Source of the DNA: Trichoderma breve | Lineage: Eukaryota; Ascomycota; Sordariomycetes; Hypocreales; Hypocreaceae | DNA length: 64,000 bases | Assembly: GCF_028502605.1 (NCBI RefSeq) | Contig: NC_079234.1 | Span: 3,844,001 to 3,908,000, forward strand | Direction of reading: 5' to 3' | In this document: one piece after another, positions 45,354-57,170 of the stretch | Numbering within the stretch: the stretch's first letter is position 1 | Layout of the letters: every line of letters starts with the position of its first letter | Translations under genes and position numbers: made by a program | The notes under the pieces: generated by a model | Seen by the model: only the letters and a program-made list of their open reading frames with translations | What the model was told of the DNA's origin: nothing | The model's database searches: none

Positions 45354-46193
45354 ATGCTTGACATAGATGGCCTCATCACACGCAACAGGTAAGAGTTGGA
45401 TCAATCTTCATCTCGAGCAACGGTGGCTTAATTAGCTCAAGAGAGTATGCGGAAAGATATCACAAGCCTATACCCGAATTCGCGAAGTTCGAAGGTGTTC
45501 CACCTTCAATTGTGATATGTGAGCCCTGAAACAAATAAAAGCAACCTCTAAATAGTCTAACATGAACACTAGTCACATGTATTGACTTCCGCATATCTGC
45601 TACCAAGTTTTTGCAAATTAAACCGGAAGGTGAATGTACGTCACGGAATTCACATTGGCATTACTAATATTGAAATCAGATGTTTTTATAATCCGAAATG
45701 CAGGTGGACGAGTAAGATCAGGTTTCTCGGACCTAGTGTTTATGGAAACTTTTACTCAAGGAAAATTGTTGAAAGAGATAATGATTATTCACCATACAGG
45801 TGAGTGAGGGCTCCAGTCTCTAGACTTTGGCTTAAATTAATAATTTAGATTGCGGTTGTGCACATATCACGGATGAAAAGTTGAAGGAGAGTTTGCTGGA
45901 GAAGGCTCCTGGGAACCCAGATATGGTCAACGCCATGTATTTTGGAGCCTTTGGATCAAATAAATCGTAAGTATTCCCTTTGTCCTTCTTGTAACTATTA
46001 TCTTAAATTTAACTCCTACGAACTTACGCTAATACAATATTTTACTGTACTTAGACTTGAAGAAATTGTTCTTGAGGACATTTCTTTCCTCAAGGAGTAT
46101 CCTCTATTAAGGAAGGAGGTTAGGAATGCCGTTCGAGGTTTTATTTTCGATATTTATTCAGGATTAGTGACGGAGGTATTTAAAAAGGGTTGA
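45354..46193 (+). CDS. Beta-carbonic anhydrase, six exons
   Basis: Exons 45354-45388, 45436-45518, 45573-45629, 45680-45799, 45849-45966 and 46055-46193 give 183 residues. Every junction is in phase and the branch points are good (TACTAATAT in intron 3). No single open frame shows the gene. Zinc ligands are Cys42 (in TCIDFR), His97 and Cys100 (HHTDCG); the Asp44-Arg46 dyad is present. Other family blocks are DVFIIRNAGGRV, EIVLEDISFLKEYPLL and VRGFIFDIYSGLVTEV. It belongs to the short fungal beta class that interconverts CO2 and bicarbonate. The ATG at 45354 is chosen because it alone gives the right phase; the ATG at 45366 does not. No mitochondrial targeting signal is obvious. Confidence 0.85.
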
Positions 46194-46532
46194 TTTAAAC
46201 TGCAGTTCTCATATCAATTTAGAAGGAAAATGGTATCAGTACATAAACGTTATTCGATAATACATTCTCCGATCAAACTTTGACTTTGGCTCGCTTTGGG
46301 TGCAGGAAGCTCTGTCTGCCGCCACTCCACGGACAAGCTACCGGCGAGTAGTTCCTGTAAACTTCTGAGTGAAGAAAATAATTAACTCATCTTATTGCCT
46401 AAATAGTTCTCCTGATAGCTAGCATTGTTGCATTATGTCTCAATAATCGGTATACTCCGTGCCTATATATAGGTAGGTAGGCATACTGATAACTGGTAAC
46501 CAAATATCATGCACACTGTTCAATTCACCACA
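46194..46532. other. Intergenic, convergent 3' ends
   Basis: About 340 bp, nothing recognised. Confidence 0.45.
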
Positions 46533-49448
46533 TCATATACTCAGTGCCATAATGGCATTGACAATATCCCCGTCATTTTCTTTTAGTGCTTCCACAGCCT
46601 TCTTGTAGCTGGCGTTGGTTTGCGTGATAACGAGCTCGATATCCTTATTCTCCAGACCCTCCGCATCGACCTCATCTTTCTCAGCATCACCAAGCAGCTG
46701 AACAATAGCTTCATGGCCATTTTGAGTAGCCCATTCCAGTGCTGTCCGACCTTCCTTATCCCTGGCATTAAGGTTAATTTTACCAATCGCCAGAAGCTGC
46801 TCAACTATTTCCGTATCTCCTCCAGCTGATGCTCGTATCAACATTGTTTTGCCGTCTTCATCGCAGGTGTGCACCTGCGCACCTCTGTCAATAAGGAGTT
46901 TGGTGACATCTTTCTTTTCCCCATTAAAGGCTGCTACCAACGCTGTTACACCGCTTCGATTTTTAGCTTCTATATCAGCACCTTTGTGAAGAAGAAGTTG
47001 AACAACGTCAATATACCCCTGTTCTGAAGCTATCAGTAGTGCAGTTGCGTTTATCCTACCTCTGGCCTCTATTTGGGCACCATGATCGAGAAGTAGTCGG
47101 ACGACATCAGCGTGCCCATAATAGGCGGCCACCTGCAATGTTGTTCCTTCTGGGTTGCCTCCCCCTTCTACATCGACCCCCTTATCAAGCAGCAGCTGAA
47201 CAAGTTCGACACATCCAGAAATAGCGGCTGGGACTAAAGCTGTCGCACCCTTCTGAGTTTGGGCGTCAAGTCTAGCTCCGTGTTCGACGAGGAGCGTAGC
47301 CACTTCGAATTGCCCGCCTAGTGAAGCTACAATTAAAGGTGTGTAGCCATTCTGATCTGAAGCATTAATATCAGAACCGTTTTCGAGGCGCTGTTTAACC
47401 ACCTCTATAAGTCCCTTTGCGGCAGCCCACTGAAGTACTGTTGTTCCTGGAAGAGTACAACGCAATATCTCGTCTTGCCCCAGGGTATCCCATCTTTCTT
47501 GTATATTCTCCCATTGGGTAGATAGGCCGCTCAGTTTCTTTTTCACTTCATCTTGCCTGGTAGTAATTTTGGTCCGTGTTCCAGTGTATTCTGTTTCCTT
47601 CGCAACCAATGCTTTTTGTCTCATTCTGAGCTCCTTTAACTTTGCTAAAATTGTCTCCTGCTCTTTCTTAATCTCATTCAGGCTGGTGTCGCAGCTGTTC
47701 ATCTGGTCTTTGAGTTCATTGCTTTCTCTCTCTGTTTCTTCGTTTTCTTCCAGGAGTTGTAAACTTTCACGTATTAACTTCTGAGCCCCCAATTCCACGG
47801 TTGCGTCAATAGTGGCGAATACTCCGTCCAGCACTAACTCAGGCCGTATCACAAAGATCGGCTGCCGCTCAACACGTTCCAGCGCAATGCTGAGGGAAAG
47901 CAGCTCATTCTTGGCCCGCCTTTTCCCATAAAGCTTTTGCATCATAGAGGGAAGATATAAAACCAGTTCCTCAAATAAGAGATTTCTGCTACATATGAAA
48001 ACCAGACATTCAACCCGAGTATCGGAGCTCTCTTTCTTATATTCTAGAACGACAACAAAGTCTTTGGAGTCCTGTATGTCATGGCGGAGTCGAATCAAGA
48101 TTTGACCCACGACACCATCGTGAGCTATGGGCGTGGACATGATTAGAGCTCGCTCTTCGTCCCAACATGATCTAGGAGCCACATCAACGATTTTCAGGTT
48201 GATATCTGTGAAGTCGTCGTCTTCGTAGTGAAAAAAAAGTCCGCCCAAATCCACGGGTACGTTTTCTTGGTTGTCGTGCTTGATTCGGATCGGCTTTGGC
48301 TCTGTTGCAGCTACCGTGGTCAGATACAAGGAAGAATTGTATCCTCGTGGCCGAGCATATTCGTCAGATGATCCCACAGAAAGTTCAATCAGTGGTATCC
48401 CAACCACCAGTTGCGAATTATTCTCGGGTCCGCAGCTGAGAAGCCCAATTATCTGGCCCATGGGAGTAGTATGCAGTGGCAGGTGAGCTCGAATACTACC
48501 ACCAGACATGTCGACTGAGCTCGTATATTTGAGAGTTTGGTCTCGTCGAATAATGTTCCCTGAATGTGCAAAGTCTGCCGGGGCCTTGGCCACAATTCTC
48601 CCAGCTGTGGTATTGCCAGTGTTGTTGGTAGACGAATCATTGGTTCCCAGCCCCCAGGCCAGTATTGAATCATCTCTCGTCACCTTCATAATTTGTTCCT
48701 GTAGCCGGAAGAATGCCTGTTCACCACCCTCTCCATAAATCATTGGCATTGTTATGTTGAAGATGCCGAGAAGGCAATACGCGAGGTCTTCCTTGCGTTT
48801 CGTATCCCTATGCGCTGCCCACGACATGCGCTGTGCGACGCTTGCCGTATGAAGTGCAGCAATCCCCAGTAGATAATGCCGAGGTATACCTGTGATTGAC
48901 GCAATAGTGGTGCTCATACTTCCTTTATTTCCCAAAAGACGCCACTCTTGGGCGATGTTTGTGTCGGTTGCAAATCTGACGTGTGTATCTGATGGGGAAA
49001 TGATACCATAAAACCGCATCGTTTTAGGCGCAAGAAGTTCCTGCAGAGTCCACCCTCTTTGGAACCACCGGCTTCTTTGGAACTTGGAGCCCTTTTGCCT
49101 GAAATTATCATCGCTGGGAACGTCGGATAGAAAAGCATAGCAGATAGACGCACACTGGTACCACCGGAACATGGAGTTTATCGCCTCGCTAAGCTCAACC
49201 AGGTTTGTCTTATCAATGCAGCAGGTATCAATCCAGGCATAACCAAGTCCGTCCTCCGCGGCCTGTCGACAGCATCCTCGAAATTTGACGGATCCGATGC
49301 CAGGCTTATTAATGTTTCCATCTTCGACGTCGCGAAAGCTGAGCTCTTCATAGTCGTCTCCCCAAGTATGTGACAGGATAGCGTAGGGAGGCGCCCGATA
49401 GTCGAGGAATTCCTCTAATTTGAATGTGTTTACATTAATGAGACGCAT
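46533..49448 (-). CDS. HET / coiled-coil / ankyrin protein with C-terminal NAC-alpha-type UBA domain
   Basis: Single exon, 971 residues from the ATG at 49448 (the frame opens earlier at a GTG). Order: HET domain at about 15-235 ([34 protein letters not shown] and a late [18 protein letters not shown]). This is the HET variant usual in STAND proteins. A beta-rich region (about 290-500) follows, then a coiled coil (about 562-655) and seven to eight ankyrin repeats (about 668-922). A final segment of 39 residues reads [20 protein letters not shown] and ends [13 protein letters not shown]. That end is strikingly like the UBA domain of the nascent-polypeptide-associated complex alpha subunit (Egd2). 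There is no NACHT or NB-ARC module, so the coiled coil stands where an NTPase would be expected. Role inferred: non-self or stress recognition leading to cell death. Confidence 0.88.
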   Translation of the reverse strand: MRLINVNTFKLEEFLDYRAPPYAILSHTWGDDYEELSFRDVEDGNINKPGIGSVKFRGCCRQAAEDGLGYAWIDTCCIDKTNLVELSEAINSMFRWYQCASICYAFLSDVPSDDNFRQKGSKFQRSRWFQRGWTLQELLAPKTMRFYGIISPSDTHVRFATDTNIAQEWRLLGNKGSMSTTIASITGIPRHYLLGIAALHTASVAQRMSWAAHRDTKRKEDLAYCLLGIFNITMPMIYGEGGEQAFFRLQEQIMKVTRDDSILAWGLGTNDSSTNNTGNTTAGRIVAKAPADFAHSGNIIRRDQTLKYTSSVDMSGGSIRAHLPLHTTPMGQIIGLLSCGPENNSQLVVGIPLIELSVGSSDEYARPRGYNSSLYLTTVAATEPKPIRIKHDNQENVPVDLGGLFFHYEDDDFTDINLKIVDVAPRSCWDEERALIMSTPIAHDGVVGQILIRLRHDIQDSKDFVVVLEYKKESSDTRVECLVFICSRNLLFEELVLYLPSMMQKLYGKRRAKNELLSLSIALERVERQPIFVIRPELVLDGVFATIDATVELGAQKLIRESLQLLEENEETERESNELKDQMNSCDTSLNEIKKEQETILAKLKELRMRQKALVAKETEYTGTRTKITTRQDEVKKKLSGLSTQWENIQERWDTLGQDEILRCTLPGTTVLQWAAAKGLIEVVKQRLENGSDINASDQNGYTPLIVASLGGQFEVATLLVEHGARLDAQTQKGATALVPAAISGCVELVQLLLDKGVDVEGGGNPEGTTLQVAAYYGHADVVRLLLDHGAQIEARGRINATALLIASEQGYIDVVQLLLHKGADIEAKNRSGVTALVAAFNGEKKDVTKLLIDRGAQVHTCDEDGKTMLIRASAGGDTEIVEQLLAIGKINLNARDKEGRTALEWATQNGHEAIVQLLGDAEKDEVDAEGLENKDIELVITQTNASYKKAVEALKENDGDIVNAIMALSI

Positions 49449-51458
49449 CGTATGACTTTGTTGCACTGGAGGTTCCTATACATGTAGATTCTGTACAGCG
49501 GGCCAACGACCTGGACTTTGCGGCTGATTCCATGCCCATTAGGAAGCACGACGTTTTCAAGGCTCCAGCAAGTACAATACATAAGCAGGAGGGCTGTGGT
49601 GAGGGGTACGTCTGTTATGTTCTTATTCGCTCAGAAGCATCTTGATAAGAGCCGCATAATTGGCCGTCTGCCTGCCCCGCATGTCGCTTTGGAAGATGTG
49701 CCACATTGTCGGTAATTGCATGGTGAATTGGTGTTGAATACCGATATGGTATCGGATAATTCTCTATTTTATGGGTACTTTTCTAGAATCTGCTGCGTTA
49801 TATTTCTTTAGTTTTTGGTATTTTGATTCATCACTTACGCAACTTTAAATCTGAGATACGGGATGCGAGACAGCAGAGTTGGAATGCTGGCTACGGCGAT
49901 ATTGCGTTTAGGTTATCTAGCGTCCTACAATTTCATGTATTTCCGAGAAGATTTTGAGATGCAGCAGATACAAAAACAGCTTCCATTGCTCGGCAATTTG
50001 TACTTGGATGTAAACAATTCGCCCGTTGTGCCTCGATCTCGTTCTATGAAGCAGGTTGTATCCTGCCCAAAGGCCTTGTATAGACTTGATACGTAATAAA
50101 TTTTCGACCATTAACAGATTCGGAGCCTGATACATGTTTAATCCATGGCAAAATTCTAATGAAAAGATGCATTACTCTTTTGAAATCTAATATAAAGCGA
50201 AAAGTTCAAAGAACTTACGTGCTGTGGCTTAATATCTCTTGCAACGCTATTATTTTCGCGTTCATCCAGGGTAGCAATATCTCAGATTGACGCCATTCAT
50301 ACGTTACTCACATGATGATACCCCGGAATTCGACCTTGAGCCTACCCTGCCGGACCCGAAAATCGGGGACCCAGAAGTTTGGGGGGAAAGTTGGACGAAT
50401 CTCCACCGGATGGTGGATTTCGATTCGCTCAATGGGGGACATTCTCCGTTCTCACGAGAGCCTGAGGTGCATTAGTCTGCAGTCACGGTCGAACGGCTTT
50501 TTTGTCCGGTTTTCAAATACCACTCAATTGTTGCAATTGGCAATTGGCAAATGGCTGGAGAGGCGGTAGTATTTCTTTAGGAGGATCTGCAATGATGATA
50601 AGCCCAGTAGATCTGGAACCTTGCCATCGCCGGAATTGTCATTTGTGGGGAGGAAGCTTCTCTTACACCCTCCCAAGCTTGATTGCGGCCAAAACCGCCC
50701 GTTCAAATCCACCATGTCATGTTCATGTCTCAAAACGGGGACTCGTCGATCATTTGCAGCCTTCTTCCTTGGCAGAGCCTCGACCAGGCCGCTTTCAGAA
50801 GCTAAAAGACAAGACAACGAGCATCCATGTCTCTCTTTCTCATGCTTGGTGAGATAGCTCGGCCCACGAAAAAACAAGACCCGCAAAGCTAGTTCGGCTC
50901 GGCTCTAAGAAAACGGAAACTGGCTGGGGGGGAATAAATATAGGAACAAATGGCCCGTTGTCTCAACTTTTCGTTGGCCTTGGTTCTCTTTTTTTCGGCT
51001 TGCTCTGTACGACTTTTGTGTCTCGTCTTACTCGGGTCTGATTGATTAGGTGTCTTACTGAGAGAATATTACTACTGCAGCTGTGCTTCTCCCCAACCGA
51101 AATCATTTATTGGAAGAAAAACGAAGAGGAAAAAGCCGCGACGAATGGAATTCGTAGTCGAGTTCTTCTCTCTTCTTCTCAAGTCTATACGCTGAAAGAG
51201 TCGGGGAGCATCTGATTAGCTGCTTTTCTTCTCTTTCGCGGTGTACACGGTTTCTGTGTACCTCAATTTCACTCCTTGACCTTTGGGTCTTGGAATCAAA
51301 CGCCCACTTTTCGCCAATTTCCTGCGATATAGCCATTCTCGATTCCAGCATCTCGGAACGAGAGCCTGCCCATTACTTCACCGTACCGGCTTTGAATCGT
51401 GTATCGAAATCTAGAGCAATTGGATAGGATATCTTGAGACAGACGGCAATTGAGCGCC
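49449..51458. promoter_or_regulatory. 2 kb intergenic, promoter and leader of the amino acid permease
   Basis: No gene is supported. Several short open frames lie in the right half (for example 50287-50475), and a CT-rich stretch at about 51160-51240 suggests a transcription start area. GATA cores occur near 50853 and 51424-51434, which would suit nitrogen control, but GATA is too common to be decisive. Confidence 0.45.
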
Positions 51459-53387
51459 ATGGCGTCCCCAATTGGCCCTCCGGCGTACGCTGGCCATGAG
51501 AAAGGACAGGTCGACAAAGGCGGCATCACCACCAACCGCGCAGAATCTCTCAACGACATCCGAGTCTCCATGTCCTCTGGCGAAACGAAGCGAAACACGA
51601 CTCACCGACAGCTCAAGGCCAGGCACATCCAGCTCATTGGCATTGGAGGTACCATTGGTACCGTTCTCTATGTGCGTATTACACAGCCTTTCGTTTATCT
51701 ATCCCCCAAACAAAACCTACAACCAAATTGAAGCAACATTTGGTTCGCTCAAGCTTTGTGCTTATTTCTCATTTTGCTCTGCGTACAGGTTCAAATAGGA
51801 AAAGGTCTTCTCAACGGCGGTCCTGGCAGCTTGTTCATCGCCTTCAGCTTCTGGTGCACCGTCGTCCTCGCCGTAACGCTCTGCATGGCCGAAATGGTCA
51901 CCTATCTACCAATCTCATCGCCTTTTATCCGATTCGCGGGCCGCTACGTCGACGAGGCATTTGGATTTGCGACGGGATGGAACTTTTTCATATTCGAAGC
52001 TGCGCTGGTGCCGTTTGAAGTGACGGCGTGCAACTTCATCATTCGCTACTGGACCGATGCGATTCCCACCGGCGCACTGATAGCCATTGTCATCGTCTTG
52101 TACGCCCTCATCAACGTGTTAGCGGTGAAATGGTACGGCGAGACCGAGTTCTGGGCGGCCATTGGCAAGGTGGTGCTCATCGTCGGCTTGATCGTCTTCA
52201 CTTTCGTCGTCATGCTGGGTGGGAACCCGAAGCACGACCGTTTCGGATTCCGCTTCTGGAACGAACCTGGATCTTTTGCTGAGCTGTACTACGAGGGTAA
52301 TTTGGGTCGATGGCTGGGCTTTCTGCAGTGTCTCATCCTGGCGGCGTTTACCATTGCCGGCCCGGATTACGTCTCCATGGCGGCGGGCGAGGCGGAGAAT
52401 CCGCGCGTGGTGATGCCGAGGGCGTACAATGCTGTGTTTTACCGGCTGACGGCCTTTTTCATCCTGGGATCGCTGTGTGTTGGGATCCTGGTTCCGTATA
52501 ATGACAAGGAGCTGATTGCAGCCTTTGCGAGCTCGAAGCCAGGTGCCGCTGCTTCTCCGTATGTCGTCGCCATGAACCGTCTCGGAATCGACGTGCTGCC
52601 TCACATTGTCAACGCCGCTATCCTGACGGCTGCGTTTTCGGCCGGAAACTCGTACGTCTACTGTGCTTCTCGATCGCTGTACGGACTAGCCTTGGAGGGG
52701 AAAGCGCCGAGGTTTCTCACGACGTGCACCAAGGCCGGCGTTCCAGTCTACTGTGTCGGCTTCGTCCTGCTGTTTGCGCTCCTTTCGTTCCTGCAGCTGT
52801 CGTCGAACACGGCCGTGGTGCTCAACTGGTTCGTGTCTCTTGTCACGGCGTCGCAGCTCATCAACTTTTGCGCCGTGTGCGTGTCGTACTTGTGCTTCCA
52901 CCGGGCTCTCAAGGCACAGGGCATTAGCCGTGACTCGCTGCCTTACAAGGCTTGGTTCATGCCGTATGCGGCTTGGTATGCGCTTGTGTGGACGTTTGTG
53001 ATGGCGTTTGTGGGTGGATATACCGTCTTCTTGCCGTTGCCTGGCTACTGGAACATTGCAGACTTTTTGTTCTCGTAAGTATTTGGTGAGATACTAATGT
53101 TGAGTGAGAAGAGAGTTAACTTTGATCTTGTGGGTAGATACTCCATGATATTTGTATACCCAGTGTTGTACTTTGGCTACAAATTCATCCGCAAGACGTC
53201 AATCCACAAGCCTGAAGAGGTAGACCTCTTTAAAGATGTGGATGAGATTGAAGAGTACCAGAGAAACTACATTCCCACCCCTCCAAGGTATGTTTTGCAA
53301 GCTTTGCCAATTTTGTAAATGTGATATTGACAAGTGTGGTTCACAGGAACGGGCTGGAAAAGATTGTCAACAAGATTTTTGGTTGAA
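51459..53387 (+). CDS. Amino acid permease (APC superfamily, YAT family)
   Basis: Four exons: 51459-51671, 51789-53074, 53138-53287 and 53348-53387, encoding 562 residues. The N-terminal cytosolic tail (about 1-50) leads into RQLKARHIQLIGIGGTIGTVLY, the diagnostic first helix of fungal amino acid permeases with the substrate-binding GTIGT. Twelve hydrophobic segments follow, including SPFIRFAGRYVDEAFGFA and AGPDYVSMAAGEAENPR, both typical. It is expected at the plasma membrane, driving proton-coupled amino acid uptake. Specificity (general, proline or other) cannot be read. Introns are short with standard borders; intron 1 sits just after the GTIGT helix. The C-terminal DVDEIEEY...YIPTPPRNGLEK is usual for the family. 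The convergent neighbour is the monooxygenase. Confidence 0.93.
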
Positions 53388-53635
53388 GAGACAGTGATGG
53401 CTGAGGGAGTGAATGTTGCTTGGTTGGTGATGAACTGAGTGGTAATTGCCTCCTGGCAAACAGAAAACTGTATATATTGTAGAATGACGCTTGAATCTAC
53501 AGATCCCAATATTCTCAATGTTATGTTCCAGTGCTTTGAACCATTCCGAGTAATAACCTCTAACCTCTTAACCGTATTCAGCCCAAGTAAAAGAAGCCCA
53601 TATCAATCAATATTCCCTGATGATAATGCCATCCC

Positions 53636-55303
53636 TTAAAAACTAACCCCCTCATCTCTATTCTTATATCCCTCCCCATTCATAAACTTCCTCTCCTGCT
53701 GTATAATAGCATCCGGAATCCCAATACCCAGCCCGGTAAAGACAAACAGCGCCCACTTCCAGCGGAACGGGTTAAACGCCACGCAAAACACGAACCACCA
53801 GACCAGCTCAAGGTACGTGAAAAAGTCGAATGCCCCGGTTGGGCTAAACTTCTTGAGCGTGCGCGTCATGTCGATCCAGCGCTCCATCCACCACCGACTC
53901 GGCCGCGTCAGGGGGTCCAGCAGGAACATGAGGAGAATACGTGTGTAGATGCCAATGTGCCAGTTACCAACGGTGCCAATGGCCTCAACAAAAGTCGAGT
54001 TGATAGCTGAGATGGACGGATGCGCAGGGGGGAATGTCTGCAGATACCAATTTGGCGGCCCGTACGGCTCTTCGAAACATTCGTCAGGGAGAATCGCCAG
54101 TGAAGGTCTCTTGAAGCCCGTGGCCATGACTACCATGTCGGCCTTGATGAGCTCTTCGTGGCCGGGGCCGTCTTTGGGCACACCTCGAGAACGACGGTTA
54201 ACTGTGACTCCGCGGCTGGTGAAGCCGAGGATATCGCCTCGAACCCATTCAGCTTTGCCTTGACGCAGCTTGTCCATGACGTCGGAGTTGACCATTGGAG
54301 TGCCCATGAAGATGCCTTTGTCATGAGTAGGAGCCAAGTCTTCGAGATCTCGGTAAAAGAACTTGCGGAGGAGAAATTCGGGGATGAAGGAAAAGAGAGT
54401 CTCTTGGCCAAAGATGTTGAGGCTGAGCAGTGTGTCTACAATCATGTTTCGTGGGATGATCCATTTGTCTGATCGAGAGAGGATAGAGACCTTGGACGCT
54501 CCGGCGGCAAAGGCGAATTCGAGGGCTTCCACGGCTGACGCGCCTCCTCCGATGATGGCGATGTGCTTGTCCTTGGCGTCTTTCCTACAGCGGGCGTTAA
54601 TATGTAATGCCATTCTCGGGGTTTGTTGCATACGTACCCAGTCAAATCACTAGAGTGGTAAATCTCTCCTTTAAACTTCTCCATGCCTGGGATATGTGGC
54701 ATCTTGGCATCACCACAAGTTCCGATAGCCGCAATGAGGCCGTCAAAGTGTCCAAGGGAAGGGTCATTGTTGACAAGCCACCGGCCTTGATCGTCCTGCT
54801 TGAGGCCCTTGACTTTGACGCCAAACTTTGTCTTTTTATCCAAGTTGTAGTTTTTCCAGACTTGCTCGATTTGGTCGACGATTTGCTTGCGATTGGGATA
54901 GCCGCCCTCCCATTTGACGGAGGGATGGAAGCGGTACATGACGGAGTGAATTTGGAGGCCAGATGTGTCATTGACTCTCTGCATAAACCAGCCGGTTAAT
55001 CAATCGTTTTTTTTTCTTCTCTTAATCAGTATCGTAAAAACTCACGCTCCAAATGCCGCCAAGTCGATCCCTCGACCCAGCCTCAAAAATCGTCACGTCA
55101 AAGCCATGGCCAACGCAATGAGCAGCCGCCGAAACTCCCGTCAGTCCAGCACCGATGATGGCAATCTTTGGGCGCGTCAATTGATCGCTTTCCCGAGGCG
55201 GATACGGAGCAAGAGCTCTATTAATGATCCATTGCAGCAACTGATAGAGGAAAAGAAGCGGATGAAGGAGCGGATTCGCAATAGAATCCGAGCTTTGAGG
55301 CAT
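53636..55303 (-). CDS. Membrane-anchored FAD-dependent monooxygenase (FMO-like)
   Basis: Three exons: 55303-55046, 54978-54638 and 54584-53636, giving 515 residues. A hydrophobic N-terminal stretch (HPLLFLYQLLQWII, about 13-26) suggests membrane anchoring. The FAD-binding GxGxxG is IAIIGAGLTGVSAA (about 47-60). The second dinucleotide-binding motif is IAIIGGGASAVEALE (about 206-220, for NADPH). MATGFKRPS is the FMO-type ATG motif. The C-terminus has further hydrophobic segments (WALFVFTGLGIGI). It likely hydroxylates or oxygenates a small lipophilic or N/S-containing substrate at the ER; the substrate is unknown. The FMO identifying motif FxGxxxHxxxY is not plain at its usual place, so a related flavoprotein class is possible. 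Divergent from the SigF-type gene. Confidence 0.87.
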
Positions 55304-55759
55304 GATGATGATGGCGGGGGATTTCACGCAACCACGGTCCAACTTTCAGATTAAAAAAACCATGGAAGTATGATGCTGAAATGATGGGAAATAGAAGAAT
55401 TGAGGTCTTATATATTTACTTTTGCTGTTGATTTATATAATTGAACGCATTGAGCAATCGTGATGGTGACGTCACGGCCGCAATGAGACGCTCCCCACAT
55501 GGATGAACTCATGGATCCATTTCTGGCATGAGATGATGCGCGATGCGATGCCGCGATTTTGCATGTGATTTTGCGGTTCCATGTTTCTGGGCTAAGCAGG
55601 ATCAGATCCCTGAAACCGAGGAAAATCAAGCGAAATACTGAGACGTCGTAATAAATCATAGACTCGGCATCTGCACTTTTCACATGCAACTTACATCTCA
55701 ATTCCATCAATCCATCTTAATATTCACCATCAACAACAAAACACCACCAAAGCAGCATC
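55304..55759. promoter_or_regulatory. Divergent promoter, monooxygenase / SigF-type NTF2 gene
   Basis: A 456 bp gap with a TGACGTCA palindrome (CRE/bZIP-type site) at about 55468-55475, roughly midway between the two starts. Co-regulation is plausible. Confidence 0.5.
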
Positions 55760-56610
55760 ATGGAGAATCCAGGTATTTCACTTTCTCACCACAAACCCTC
55801 TCCCTCCTCTCCAGTGCTCATAGCTAAACCAATCTTGCAAAATTCTCCAGTCCAAGAAATCGCCGCCGTCATCAACACCCTCACCAAGGGCTCGCCGCAG
55901 CAGCAGCAAGACACGCTCAACACGTATTTTCTCTCCAACGCCGCCTTCATCCATCCCTTCTGTCGCGTCCCGTCCATCTCAAAGGGTTCCGTTCCGCTGG
56001 CTAGGGATCTGGACTCGCGCTGGCTCATCCTGGGAATCTATCGCTGGTATCGCACGCTGAGCCCGAAAATTGAGCTCACCGTCGATTCATCCGGTAAGTT
56101 TGCCCCAATCTACTCTTGATCCTGTCGTGAGAATGAGCGGTGTGCCGAATGTCTCGCGCATATTGTCTTCCTCGCCTTCTGCTAACCTGGAGGCCGCACA
56201 CAGTCTTCGATCAGCGCAACAACACCCTCTACGTCTCCATCCGCCAGACATTTTCCATCTGGTTCGTCCCATTCCACAGCTCATCTGTCAAGCTCCTCTC
56301 CGTCCTGCGCCTCACCCAGGGATCCTCGTCTGAGCCGGGACAATTGGCGCCGAAATACCAACCCGACGGTCGAAACTCGTCTGCTCTGGCGGGCCCGGGA
56401 CAGGAGAGGCTGAGATACTACATTGCCAGCCAGGAGGATTTGTACCAGACAAACGACTTTGTGGCCTTTGTTCTGCCGTATCTGGGACCGCTGCTGGTGT
56501 TTCTGTGGCAGCTGTATGCCACGGGTGTGACTGTGGTTTGCTCCATCTTGTTTCTACCGCTGTATTATTTCATCAACAGCAGGCAAGCAAAAATTACAAG
56601 ACAGGAGTAA
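55760..56610 (+). CDS. SigF-like NTF2-like domain protein with C-terminal membrane helices
   Basis: Three exons: 55760-55772 (only 13 nt), 55851-56093 and 56204-56610, encoding 220 residues. The tiny first exon encodes MENP and joins to VQEIAAVINTLT. That restores the usual start of the fungal SigF-type NTF2 family (MENPVxEI), whereas reading through the intron would insert about 26 residues. Family blocks seen: TYFLSNAAFIHPFCRV, WLILGIYRWYRTLSP, NTLYVSIRQTFSIWFVPF, and YYIASQEDLYQTNDFVAFVLPYLGPLL. Two hydrophobic segments end the protein. Members are membrane-associated with no known activity; the fold is a cone-like NTF2 barrel. Convergent with the small membrane protein gene. Confidence 0.85.
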
Positions 56611-57170
56611 GAGGGTCTCTGTGGAGTTAGTGATTTTTTTCTTTTTTTTTTTTCTTTTGCGCGATTGTATAGACGATGGATAAGTAATGTGATGGTGGAG
56701 GCCATGAACCGAATTGGGTCTTGAGATGGAATTTGACAAATCAATTGTCTTGTTTAATTCAGAATTTCCTTGTGCGCGCTGTCTGTTTTGAAGACCAGAC
56801 AAATGAATACATAGCCATAAGCGCTTCTTCATATCACATGAGGGTATATCAGCCACTGCTTGATGTGTACAACATAAAATCCACCATCCTTGCCAGCCAT
56901 AGCACCAAACATGTACCCTGTAAATCCTTCCAAACTCCAGTAATGTCAACCGTTAAACGCCAGGTAAATGCATCAATGTGTTTGGCCATCTAGGCCATCT
57001 TTAGACCTGAATCATTTCTCGCCGCTCTCGTCGCCGGGGTCGCGGGTGGTGGATGTGTCGGAACTCGAAGAAGCACTCAAATCCGCCCCAGACGATGAAT
57101 ATAAATCTCCATATGCTATTTCTCCAGTCAGCGACCGCGATACAGGATGAGGGTGAGTGCCTAGCAATAC
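56611..57170. other. Intergenic between convergent genes
   Basis: About 560 bp containing a T/C homopolymer tract (56633-56656). If the last exon of the downstream minus-strand gene is spliced differently it would extend to about 57060. Confidence 0.45.
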
